Source: Neobacillus endophyticus (GTDB lineage Bacteria > Bacillota > Bacilli > Bacillales > Cytobacillaceae). From it: a stretch of 64,000 bases of DNA. The notes beneath the pieces are model-generated. The model had not been told where the DNA came from. It saw nothing but the letters and a program-made list of their open reading frames with translations, and made no database searches. Shown piece by piece: positions 25,453 through 33,565 of this stretch. The number at the start of each line of letters is the position of its first letter. The first letter of the stretch is position 1. The DNA lies in contig NZ_JABRWH010000001.1 in assembly GCF_013248975.1 (NCBI RefSeq), positions 2,872,001 to 2,936,000 of the forward strand. Direction: 5' to 3'. The translations under genes and the position numbers were made by a program.

Positions 25453-27204
25453 ATGATAGATATTATCATAAACATCTATCTACCCCTTTTTTTTGACTGG
25501 TTGTTAGAAACGTCCTTTATGGCAAGTATTTTAGTGGGACTTATCCTTTGTTTTAAAGTTTTTCTGAGAAACAAACTCACTCCAAGGTGGCACTATATAC
25601 TCTGGATGATTTTGATTGTGAGGTTGCTACTTCCGTGGTCTCCTGAAAGCCGGTATAGTATTTACTCATTTCTTTCCTTTGGACTAAAAATGACTCATTC
25701 TGTTGAAACACAAACTCCTACTTCGTTAGAAAAAGAAAGCCTTCATGAAATCAAAGGCATACCTATTCAGAAGGTGCTAAGGGAAGAGGAACATTATGCT
25801 AAAAATACACTCCCAATATCCAATGGAAATAACAAAGTAACAACGAGTTTGGCAAAGCAAAATGACAAACCGATTTCCTTATATACTATGGCATTATACG
25901 TATGGTTAACTGGGGTTATTGTATTAAGTTTTACGACGTTTCTTGTCAACAGACGACTAAACACCTACATAAAAACACAACCGGTTATTACGGATCGAAG
26001 GATTTTAGATATATTTAACCGTTGCAAAAAATCTATGTCTGTTCAAAAGAGAATTCCACTGCAATTTGCAGGGGAAATATCAAATCCTACAGTTCTTGGC
26101 TTCTTTCGTCCACGAGTATTACTATCAAGAGACTTAGTCAATCGGCTTACTGACGAACAACTTCGTCACATATTTTATCACGAATTAGCCCATGTAAAAC
26201 GAAGAGATGTTGGCGTAAATTGGATAATGCATAGTTTATTAATCTTAAATTGGTTTAATCCGATTCTTTGGTTTGCCTACGTTCGCATGAGAGAGGACCA
26301 GGAACTTGCATGCGATGCCTTCGCCCTTACATTTATGGAGGAAGAGGAAAAAATCTCGTATGGGCATACCCTTATTAATCTTTTAGAACACTACACAAAT
26401 TACCAGGTACCTAGTTTGGAAAATTTGAGCAGAAACAAAAGTACCTTGAAAAGGAGAATTTCAATGATAAAGAATTTCAATAAAAAGTCATATCGTTTGT
26501 CGGCACTTGGTGTCATTATAGTAATAGCAGTTTCTTCCCTATCCTTACTTAATGTAAAAGCGGATGAGACAAATGACAAACATAGTGTAAAAGCAATCAC
26601 TGAAAAGGAACCTACAATAGGGGCTAAAATAGGAGAGTCTGAAGCAAAAAAGGAAAATCCTAAGCCCGTTGACAAGAAAACAATTAATCAGAAGGAATGG
26701 AAAGACCTATCTTCAATTGGCAATTTACCAAAGCCAGACTTTCCAACAAATGCGAAAGATTGGATCGTGTTTCAAATCAAAGAGTTTTCGAAGAAGTCGG
26801 ATTCAAAAATGACCCCAATAGGGTATGACAAAGGATACGATTATTATTTGAAATCCAAACTAAGAGGGTTGGGAAGCTATATTCGGGTTGAAGGAGTTGA
26901 CCTCAAAAAAGATTTCGAAAATTTATTTGAGCTTTCGGGGATTATTGCTCATGAACAATTCGTTCGAACGGCTAGTATCGACCCAAACGGAGATGCAATG
27001 GAAAAAACAGAATACGCCAATCAATGGAAACCAACCAGCAAAAGAATGCAGATTTCATTCGAATATATGAAAGAGTTGTTGAACGATATTGACGTTGCAA
27101 TTAATAAAGATGGCAAAGGGCATACCTTCGGCGTTTCACACCAATTGGGCGGCAACAAGGTGAATGAGATGGAATCATTTATGAGATATTATGACGGCGA
27201 ATAA
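25453..27204 (+). CDS. BlaR1-like M56 membrane metalloprotease with a non-penicillin-binding sensor
   Basis: 583 residues from ATG 25453 (GAGGAAAGG). Four membrane helices; the gluzincin motif HELAHVKRRD and the downstream EDQELACD are the M56 catalytic signature. After the last helix (GVIIVIAVSSLSLLN) comes a 200-residue extracytoplasmic part with no SxxK or KTG motifs, so it is not a beta-lactam acceptor. The signal it senses is unknown. No beta-lactamase gene follows; the target genes may be elsewhere. Confidence 0.8.
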   Translation: MIDIIINIYLPLFFDWLLETSFMASILVGLILCFKVFLRNKLTPRWHYILWMILIVRLLLPWSPESRYSIYSFLSFGLKMTHSVETQTPTSLEKESLHEIKGIPIQKVLREEEHYAKNTLPISNGNNKVTTSLAKQNDKPISLYTMALYVWLTGVIVLSFTTFLVNRRLNTYIKTQPVITDRRILDIFNRCKKSMSVQKRIPLQFAGEISNPTVLGFFRPRVLLSRDLVNRLTDEQLRHIFYHELAHVKRRDVGVNWIMHSLLILNWFNPILWFAYVRMREDQELACDAFALTFMEEEEKISYGHTLINLLEHYTNYQVPSLENLSRNKSTLKRRISMIKNFNKKSYRLSALGVIIVIAVSSLSLLNVKADETNDKHSVKAITEKEPTIGAKIGESEAKKENPKPVDKKTINQKEWKDLSSIGNLPKPDFPTNAKDWIVFQIKEFSKKSDSKMTPIGYDKGYDYYLKSKLRGLGSYIRVEGVDLKKDFENLFELSGIIAHEQFVRTASIDPNGDAMEKTEYANQWKPTSKRMQISFEYMKELLNDIDVAINKDGKGHTFGVSHQLGGNKVNEMESFMRYYDGE

Positions 27205-27359
27205 TTTCGAAGTATCTTTGCTTTTTAAATATAAACCATGACGGTAAGGACTTTTGAATATAAGTCTGATTATTTAGGATAAGGGGGATGGAGTCCAATC
27301 TACTGTGAGGTAGAATGGTTCCCTTCTGCTCGACGAGTGGAAGAGTGCAGATTGATCTT

Positions 27360-27490
27360 TGTTCAACAATCGGGCGCAATTCTGTAAGAATTGCGCTCTT
27401 TCCTTATGTTAAGGGCCAGATTGTGAAAGATCAGGTTTAAAGAAAATTGGTATGAATGAAGAGATTGTGAATAAATTTGGGGCAGGTTAG
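27360..27490 (+). repeat. Intergenic repeat, module A, best-paired copy
   Basis: Inner stem GGGCGCAATTCT / AGAATTGCGCTC with a 3-base loop: eleven Watson-Crick pairs and one G-U. The tail GGGGCAGGTTAGTTG follows. Confidence 0.85.
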
Positions 27491-27565
27491 TTGAAAAAGG
27501 GTTTGAAATATATATGCTATAATTGGATTAATGTTAATTATTTCCGAAAACTTAAGGGGAACCAT

Positions 27566-28351
27566 ATGCTAAATTCACAAGAACTTTTAATGCTTGATAT
27601 TTCATACTATGAAACCTTTTCTAAACGAATTGATACAAGATGGGGAACGTTATTTTTTAATGAAAATCAACCAAATTATTATGATTCAAATCACGCTCAT
27701 ATTATTGATGGGTGTTTACAGCCACAACCAGTTATAGACGAGGTTATCAGCTTTTACCAGTCTAAACAAATCATACCAAGGTTTTATATCTACAATATAG
27801 AGAACCAACAAAATCTCATTATTGAATTAATAAAAAGGAATTTTAGATATGAAGAACTCATTAGCCCTGTTCAATTGTGGAATAACCGGGTGGTGGAAAT
27901 TCAGAATAATAAGAGAGTTACTATTGAAAAAGTAACAAATGAAAACTATCAGGAAGCTTTAGATATAGAAAGTAGTATTAAAGAGTTTGGAGGAAAGGAA
28001 ACTATTGAGAAAGTTTATAAAGAACAATTCAATCATTCTTCCTTCACGCATTATCTTCTTCGGTTGGATGGAGTGGCTTGTTCAACTGCTTGTATTTTTG
28101 AAGATGGCGAACAAGCTCGAATGGAAAGCGTAGCCACAATTGAAGAATACAGAGGTAAAGGATTAATTGGTGAAGTTATTCAGTTTATACAAAAAGAAGT
28201 AATAACTAGAGGAATAAAAAGGCTTTGGGTTTTTCCAATAAATGAATCAATTGAAAAAGTATATCAAAAGTATGGATTTCAAACAGTTAAAAAATTAACA
28301 ACTGGACACGCATTTTTAAGTGGAAAAAGTATTAGTGAAATTCGTAAATAG
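27566..28351 (+). CDS. GNAT acetyltransferase with N-terminal extension
   Basis: 261 residues from ATG 27566 (TAAGGGGAACC). The C-terminal half is a GNAT domain: RMESVATIEEYRGKGLIGEV holds the acetyl-CoA loop, and KVYQKYGFQTVKKL the terminal motif. The N-terminal 130 residues (YYETFSKRIDTRWGTLFFNE) resemble the non-catalytic half of two-domain GNATs. Acceptor unknown. Confidence 0.8.
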   Translation: MLNSQELLMLDISYYETFSKRIDTRWGTLFFNENQPNYYDSNHAHIIDGCLQPQPVIDEVISFYQSKQIIPRFYIYNIENQQNLIIELIKRNFRYEELISPVQLWNNRVVEIQNNKRVTIEKVTNENYQEALDIESSIKEFGGKETIEKVYKEQFNHSSFTHYLLRLDGVACSTACIFEDGEQARMESVATIEEYRGKGLIGEVIQFIQKEVITRGIKRLWVFPINESIEKVYQKYGFQTVKKLTTGHAFLSGKSISEIRK

Positions 28352-28511
28352 GATTTAATATTTATCGTTCTTATAGAACTACTAACGAGTGCTTGAGTTG
28401 AACAATGGGGTTGCTGTGTCTTTCTCATTTCTTATTCAACAAACTGGCAGCTTAGTTTAAGAAGGTTTGGCAAAAATATTAATCAGGATGGAAAATTTCG
28501 AGGTATTAACT

Positions 28512-28712
28512 ATGTTGAAAAGAATGGATATATTTTGGATTTTTTTAATCAGTTTTGTAATTATGATGGCACTGGATTCACCTATAAATACTTTTTGGTT
28601 AACCCTTAAAAACAATAATTGGATTCATAGCAGTGTAAGTACTCTAATTTTAGTTTTGATTACTACGGCTTTTATTTATTTTAGAAAAAGACGGTATAAA
28701 ACAAAAAAATAA
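28512..28712 (+). CDS. 66-residue two-helix membrane protein
   Basis: From ATG 28512 (CGAGGT upstream): MDIFWIFLISFVIMMALDSP, a loop, then VSTLILVLITTAFIYF and a basic tail RKRRYKTKK. Upstream ATG codons in frame are possible. Not recognised. Confidence 0.6.
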   Translation: MLKRMDIFWIFLISFVIMMALDSPINTFWLTLKNNNWIHSSVSTLILVLITTAFIYFRKRRYKTKK

Positions 28713-28779
28713 TGAAGCAATTCAACGGGTGCGCTAGTGGAAGAACAATCTAGTGATATTAGGATTTAGCCATATCTTA

Positions 28780-28940
28780 GTTATTGAATTAAAGGGCGCG
28801 ATTCTTCAACAGAATTGTGCCTTTCTTTATGCATAGGGCCAGATTGTTGAACATCACGTCTAAAGGAAATTGAAATTAATGAAGAGATTGCGAAAAATTT
28901 CACTTAATGTAACTGGCAGGTTAGTGCAATAAGAAATTAC
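28780..28940 (+). repeat. Intergenic repeat, module A
   Basis: The left outer arm is TTATTGAATTAAAGGGCGCG; inner AGGGCGCGATTCT / AGAATTGTGCCT; right GATTGTTGAAC. The left and right outer arms no longer match well. Tail TAACTGGCAGGTTAGTGCAA. Confidence 0.8.
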
Positions 28941-29022
28941 AATAAAGTTTATTAATTCTTTTTAATTCCTTAAAAATTTATATGCTACAATTAAATTATT
29001 ACAAGTGAGAGCGGTGTATTTT

Positions 29023-29262
29023 ATGTCTATAATTGTTGTATTTCTGCTTCTATTAGGGTTGCTATACCTTTCCTTTAAAATGTTTAAGAATAGAAAGAAT
29101 ATAATGTATTTTGTATATTTAGTCGTGGCATTCTTTTTCTTTTCAATGAGAGATAAATTAGTGTCGTTTCACAACCCCATCTTACTTGTAGCCTTTGCAT
29201 TAGTCTGTGGTTTAGGCATTACTTGGATATATGAGAAGGCTATGAAAAAAGGGAAAATATAA
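29023..29262 (+). CDS. 79-residue membrane protein
   Basis: From ATG 29023: MSIIVVFLLLLGLLYLSF, NIMYFVYLVVAFFFFSM, ILLVAFALVCGLGITWIY and a basic tail, three helices. It could begin earlier at the GTG at 29005. A repeat starts 2 bases after the stop. Not recognised. Confidence 0.6.
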   Translation: MSIIVVFLLLLGLLYLSFKMFKNRKNIMYFVYLVVAFFFFSMRDKLVSFHNPILLVAFALVCGLGITWIYEKAMKKGKI

Positions 29263-29263
29263 C

Positions 29264-29372
29264 CTTCAATAACGATCTTCCACAATCGGGTGCAAGAATT
29301 GAACAACGATGGACTGTTTTCAGCAGTCCATTTTTCTTGGTCTTAATCCGTTAAATGGAAGTTTAGTGGAAG
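29264..29372 (+). repeat. Intergenic repeat, module B
   Basis: CTTCAATAACGATCTTCCAC then AATCGGGTGCAAGAATTG and the ATGGACTG/CAGTCCAT hairpin with T run, then GTTAAATGGAAGTTTAGTGG. Nearly identical to the copy at 1791, 27 kb away. Confidence 0.85.
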
Positions 29373-29420
29373 AAACGATTATATTATAATGGTGTTACAA
29401 CTTCAAAGTGGGGGAGAAAA

Positions 29421-29846
29421 ATGAAACATTTTGGTTCTGAATTACGTTTTGGTTTAGTGAAGAATACAAATCAAGATAAATCTTTTATCTATGTAGTAAT
29501 CCCAGAAGTTATCATAAAATTTTTGATTCAATATCAATCTGAATTAAACATATACACTGATATAATTACACAATTTGAACCAGAAGAAATGCGATACCTT
29601 TATACTGAAGAGGTTGAAGAATTGCAGAATATAGCATCTCAGGTATTAGAATCATTAGAAAATATAAATGAAAGTCGAATTTTTCAGGATTATAGGGATA
29701 AGTATCATTTATCCGAGATTAATTTCTCTAAAGAAGACGTTAGTGAAGTATTTAATCATCTTATTCATATATGCAATGTGGCCCTTAATGGTCAAAAAAT
29801 ATTATTTGTTTCGTCAAGGTTTGATGATTCAGCAATGATTGAATAG
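29421..29846 (+). CDS. Uncharacterised soluble protein
   Basis: 141 residues (MKHFGSELRFGLVKNTNQDK at the start, ending SSRFDDSAMIE), acidic and mostly helical, no membrane segment. Well-placed GGGGGAGAA. No family recognised. The next GNAT gene starts 90 bases later. Confidence 0.65.
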   Translation: MKHFGSELRFGLVKNTNQDKSFIYVVIPEVIIKFLIQYQSELNIYTDIITQFEPEEMRYLYTEEVEELQNIASQVLESLENINESRIFQDYRDKYHLSEINFSKEDVSEVFNHLIHICNVALNGQKILFVSSRFDDSAMIE

Positions 29847-29936
29847 TAACATTCAACGGTGTCTTATTAAGCTAAAAGGGGCGTTAGAACAACAAGATGT
29901 ATAATAAAAAAATCGAATTTTGCAAGGAGATTCAAG

Positions 29937-30395
29937 ATGAATATCGAGTTTAAACCAATTGATAGAACAAATTATATTGAGTGCATAGACCTTAAATTAA
30001 ATGAAGAACAAAAAAAATTTGTCGCCCCTAATATTTTTTCTTTAGTACAAGCAGCATATGAACCTAATTTATACCCATTAGGAATTTATAAAGATAATAT
30101 AATGATTGGTTTTATATTATATGATTATGATAATGAACTTAACGGATGGTCAATGAGCAGATTTATGATTGATTCTAATTATCAAAACCAAGGAATTGGG
30201 AAAATATCTATACAGAAATTCATAGAATTTTTTACAAACAAACATGGTCATTTAAAACTCTATACAAGTGCTTCAGTTGATAATCAAGTTGCTATTGATT
30301 TATATAAAAAATTTGGTTTTGAAAAAAAAGAAGTGTTTGAGTATGAAGCGGGCGGAAGAAAACATAAAGATATTAGAATGATTGCCCAACTTTAA
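29937..30395 (+). CDS. GNAT acetyltransferase (spermidine/diamine-like)
   Basis: 152 residues. MSRFMIDSNYQNQGIGKISI contains the Q-x-x-G-x-G/A acetyl-CoA loop, and YKKFGFEKKEVFEYEAGGRK the C-terminal pattern seen in spermidine and small-amine acetyltransferases. AAGGAGATTCAAG upstream. Confidence 0.85.
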   Translation: MNIEFKPIDRTNYIECIDLKLNEEQKKFVAPNIFSLVQAAYEPNLYPLGIYKDNIMIGFILYDYDNELNGWSMSRFMIDSNYQNQGIGKISIQKFIEFFTNKHGHLKLYTSASVDNQVAIDLYKKFGFEKKEVFEYEAGGRKHKDIRMIAQL

Positions 30396-30452
30396 TGTAA
30401 AAGATTGTGAAAAAATCTACTTAAACAAATTGGTAGCTTTACTTCAATAACG

Positions 30453-30570
30453 ATATTCAACAATCGGGCGCGATTCTCCAACAAGAATTGTGCTCTTTCT
30501 TTATGTTTAGGGCGCATTTCTAGAATAAGAAATGCGCTCTTCTTAATGAATTGAGCCAAATTCTTGAATT
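30453..30570 (+). repeat. Composite of two module A hairpins
   Basis: A first hairpin GGGCGCGATTCT / AGAATTGTGCTC runs through TTTATGTTTA and then directly into a second, GGGCGCATTTCT / AGAAATGCGCTC, fully paired. The junction falls at the GGGC shared by both halves, as if two copies recombined there. Confidence 0.85.
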
Positions 30571-30730
30571 AGAGAAGGAATTGTAAGAGAGAAATCGAAG
30601 CTTTTATAAAGCATTTTTTGACCAAATAAGAAATCTTGTGACATATCAATCACACAAATCTGATTCAAGAACTATTTGACAGCTATTTCCACATCTGTTA
30701 CAATAAATTCCAATAAAAGCACACAAATTC

Positions 30731-30977
30731 GTTGATGAGAAAAAGTAGCGTTTTGTCTTGATCTACAGAGAGCTGACATTTTGGTGCAAGTCAGTGTTCG
30801 AGTGTTACGTGAAAATCCCCTCTGAGAAGTTAGGCCGAATCTTTTAGTAAGTCTAACCGGGCTTCTACCGTTAAAAGGAACACGTATGTTTGTACGTTGC
30901 TAAGTGCTATTGATCGGATCAATAGAATTAGGGTGGTATCGCGATTAACCTCGTCCCTTTCTTGGGACGGGGTTTTT
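30731..30977 (+). ncRNA. T-box leader, isoleucine type
   Basis: Stem I region 30731-30850 with candidate specifier codon ATC (Ile) at 30815-30817 in GTGAAAATCCC. T-box sequence AGGGTGGTATCGCG at 30930-30943; TGGT would pair with the ACCA end of a tRNA with discriminator A, as in tRNA-Ile. The terminator CCTCGTCCC / GGGACGGGG plus T5 is at 30949-30977. Uncharged tRNA-Ile would favour the antiterminator. It precedes an ileS stump and then ilvA. Confidence 0.9.
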
Positions 30978-31012
30978 GTGTGCTTTTAAAAAAATTTATA
31001 GGAGCGATATCT

Positions 31013-31210
31013 ATGAACTCTAATGAAAGTAAAGAAACAGTTACACAGCGTGAGGAACAAATACGTAATTATTAGGATAATGAAAATACTTTTAGGCGAT
31101 CTGTTCAATCAAGGGAACGTAAGACATCTTTTGTATTTTACGAAGGTCCACCTACTGCAAATGGTCTTCCTCAAGTAGGACATGCCTTTGGCATAGAAAA
31201 TTCGAAATAA
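31013..31210 (+). pseudogene. ileS: 5' fragment of isoleucyl-tRNA synthetase
   Basis: The frame begins after TAGGAGCG with an N-terminus like that of ileS (ESKETVTQREEQIRNY), meets TAG at 31073, and continues in frame with [20 protein letters not shown] and [17 protein letters not shown], the class I HIGH region (here VGHAFG). It ends at TAA 31208. The remaining 950 or so residues are gone. Its leader is the T-box above. Confidence 0.85.
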
Positions 31211-31225
31211 GGCAGGTGCGAAACA

Positions 31226-32485
31226 ATGGGAAATGTAAAGGAAACCATCAAGATCGAGAATATCCTCGTCGCTCACAGCACGTTAAAGGATGTTGTGAAT
31301 AATACGCAGTTGCAGCGAGATCCGATTTTATCTGAACGATATGACTGTAACGTGTATTTAAAAAGGGAGGATCAGCAGGTAATACGATCCTTCAAAATAC
31401 GTGGAGCGTATAATTGTATTAACAATTTGCAGCCCGATCAGCTTGAAAATGGTGTAGTGTGTGCTAGCGCAGGTAACCATTCGCAGGGTGTGGCTTATAC
31501 ATGCCGAAAATTAAACATCCCTGCTAGAATCTTCATGCCAAGTACGACACCAAATCAAAAGGTATCACAAGCGCGATTTTTTGGTGGAAAGAATGTGGAA
31601 ATTATTTTAACTGGTGATACATTTGATAGTGCCTATGCTGAAGCTATTCAGTATGCAAAAGCGCACGGTATGGCATTTATCCATCCGTTTGACAATCCAG
31701 ATGTAATTGCAGGGCAAGGAACAGTTGGTGTAGAAATTTTACACGATATTGATCGGCCAATTGATTATATGTTTATGTCAATTGGTGGAGGTAGTTTAAT
31801 TTCAGGAGTTGGAACATATGTGAAGTGCGTTTCTCCATCTACTAAGATTATCGGAGTAGAACCAGCAGGAGCTGCTTCGATGAATGCATCCATAAAAGAA
31901 GAAAAAGTCGTCACGCTTCCACAAATCGATACGTTTGTTGATGGAGCAGCTGTGAAGCAGGTAGGACATTTGACATTTGATATCTGTAAAGAATTTCTTG
32001 ATGACATTGTGACTGTACCTGAAGGTAAAATATGCACAACGCTTTTGGAGTTGTACAGCAAAAATGCCATTGTTGTAGAGCCGGCTGGTGCATTGTCAAT
32101 TGCTGCATTAGACTTTTACCAAGATGAAATTCGAGGCAAAACAATTGTATGTATTGTGAGTGGGGGAAATAACGATATCAGCCGTATGCAGGAAATTACA
32201 GAACGGTCACTTATCTATGAAGGATTAAAGTATTACTTTATCATTAATTTCCCACAACGTCCGCGTGCTTTACGTGAATTTCTTGATAAAGTACTTGGAC
32301 CAAATGATGATATTACTCGCTTTGAATACACGAAAAAGAACAGTAAGGATAATGGACCAGCTCTTGTTGGGATTGAATTATCGTGTAAAGAGGATTACGA
32401 ACCGTTGGTTCAGCGTATGAATGCAAATGGTATTCAGTATATGGAGATTAATCACGATCCAACGTTGTTTAATTTGCTCATATAA
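31226..32485 (+). CDS. ilvA: Threonine ammonia-lyase (dehydratase), biosynthetic type
   Basis: 419 residues. It converts threonine to 2-oxobutanoate, the first committed step to isoleucine, in the cytoplasm. PLP lysine in SFKIRGAYN, phosphate loop GGGSLISG, substrate loop ASAGNHSQGVAY. C-terminal ACT-like domain from about 330 (YFIINFPQRPRALREFLDKV) as in Bacillus IlvA. It lies 15 bases past the ileS stump, so it is expressed from the T-box leader. Confidence 0.95.
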   Translation: MGNVKETIKIENILVAHSTLKDVVNNTQLQRDPILSERYDCNVYLKREDQQVIRSFKIRGAYNCINNLQPDQLENGVVCASAGNHSQGVAYTCRKLNIPARIFMPSTTPNQKVSQARFFGGKNVEIILTGDTFDSAYAEAIQYAKAHGMAFIHPFDNPDVIAGQGTVGVEILHDIDRPIDYMFMSIGGGSLISGVGTYVKCVSPSTKIIGVEPAGAASMNASIKEEKVVTLPQIDTFVDGAAVKQVGHLTFDICKEFLDDIVTVPEGKICTTLLELYSKNAIVVEPAGALSIAALDFYQDEIRGKTIVCIVSGGNNDISRMQEITERSLIYEGLKYYFIINFPQRPRALREFLDKVLGPNDDITRFEYTKKNSKDNGPALVGIELSCKEDYEPLVQRMNANGIQYMEINHDPTLFNLLI

Positions 32486-32589
32486 AATATGAGAGCGAGG
32501 TTATACTCAGTTTTGGTAAAAAGGAGTTTTTGAATTACTTGATCGAAGGGTAAAATCCTAACTTTCTATATCGAATGTTATGGTAACAG

Positions 32590-32613
32590 ACAGCCTCAAA
32601 AAGGCTGTTTTTT
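32590..32613 (+). terminator. Intrinsic terminator of ilvA
   Basis: ACAGCCT / AGGCTGT stem with a short A-rich loop and six T, 105 bases past the stop codon. Confidence 0.75.
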
Positions 32614-32663
32614 GTTCAATGGATATTCGCATTGAGTGTTGAATTGGCCAGCATTCTTCTTTT

Positions 32664-32720
32664 CATTCTTGAACAGAATTGTGCTCTTTCTTTATGTATA
32701 GGGCCAGATTGTTGCATAAT
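32664..32720 (+). repeat. Intergenic repeat, module A, 5'-truncated
   Basis: Only CATTCTTGAACAGAATTGTG CTCTTTC, ATAGGGCCAGATTGTTG remain; the CAATCGGGCGC box is lost. Confidence 0.7.
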
Positions 32721-32829
32721 AGTTGTAAAGAAAATTACGAATTACAAAATCCTTCAATTAACGATAGACTGCCAAGAAGAACGGCAGTCTTTTTCTTATT
32801 GGGCTAAAGACCATTTATTTTCAGGTAAA

Positions 32830-32893
32830 TTAGACAGTATATTGACTAAAGTGAAAAATATGATATTGTTAAATTAGACAGTATGATGTCTAA
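32830..32893 (+). promoter_or_regulatory. Paired operators upstream of MarR gene
   Basis: TTAGACA-N6-TGTCTAA at 32874-32893 (perfect arms) and TTAGACA-N6-TGACTAA at 32830-32849, centres 44 bases apart and both within direct repeats. The second ends 15 bases before the MarR start. Likely autoregulatory MarR sites controlling the MarR/serine hydrolase operon. Confidence 0.7.
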
Positions 32894-32908
32894 AGTGGAG
32901 GCGTTAAT

Positions 32909-33481
32909 ATGGATATTTACAGAGAACTATTTTTAATGCAGCAAAATTTCGCTACTTTATTTTCTCTTGCAAATAAAATTCAGGTTAAGGGTGATAAATC
33001 CCTTGAGATTTTAACATCAAGACAGTATATGGCAATGTTGGCAATTGGCCACTTACCTGAAAGTGAAACGACCTTGAATAATATTGCTAGAAAATTAGGA
33101 ACCACAAAACAGAGCGTGAAACAGTTAATTACAATCATGGAAAATAAGGGATATGTTATTGTGGCTCCCAGTAAGAAAGATAAACGTGCGGTAAATATAA
33201 AAATCACTAAATCTGGAAAAACGGCATTGCTTGTTGTTGCAGAAAAAGGAATCTTCTTTTTGGAAGAACTTTTTAAAAAGTTTTCAACTGAAGAATTGGA
33301 AACAATGTGGGGCCTTTTAAAGAAACTTTATAGTTTTGACGGTGAAGAACAAGACGGTTTTGAAGAGGAGGGGAACTTGAAAATAGATGAAGATACCAAT
33401 GAATTACAATTGAAAATAATGAAGGAGTTTGAAAGACGAAGAATTCAAGCAATTAACGTGGAAATAAAATCTGAAAAATAA
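32909..33481 (+). CDS. MarR-family regulator
   Basis: 190 residues. Winged helix TTLNNIARKLGTTKQSVKQL, wing VAPSKKDKRAV. It has a long acidic C-terminal tail after residue 145 (DGEEQDGFEEEGNLKIDEDT) not usual in MarR proteins. GTGGAGGCG upstream. Followed by the serine hydrolase gene after 84 bases. Confidence 0.85.
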   Translation: MDIYRELFLMQQNFATLFSLANKIQVKGDKSLEILTSRQYMAMLAIGHLPESETTLNNIARKLGTTKQSVKQLITIMENKGYVIVAPSKKDKRAVNIKITKSGKTALLVVAEKGIFFLEELFKKFSTEELETMWGLLKKLYSFDGEEQDGFEEEGNLKIDEDTNELQLKIMKEFERRRIQAINVEIKSEK

Positions 33482-33565
33482 ATCAGATAGGCAAATTTAT
33501 CTTGAAGAATTTAAATCAATCTTCTTAAATACTTTTACAATGAAGAATAAGGGAGAGCAAACCTA

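Noticed and set aside
25453..27204. A beta-lactam resistance determinant
   Set aside because: No beta-lactamase gene in the operon and no penicillin-binding motifs in the sensor.
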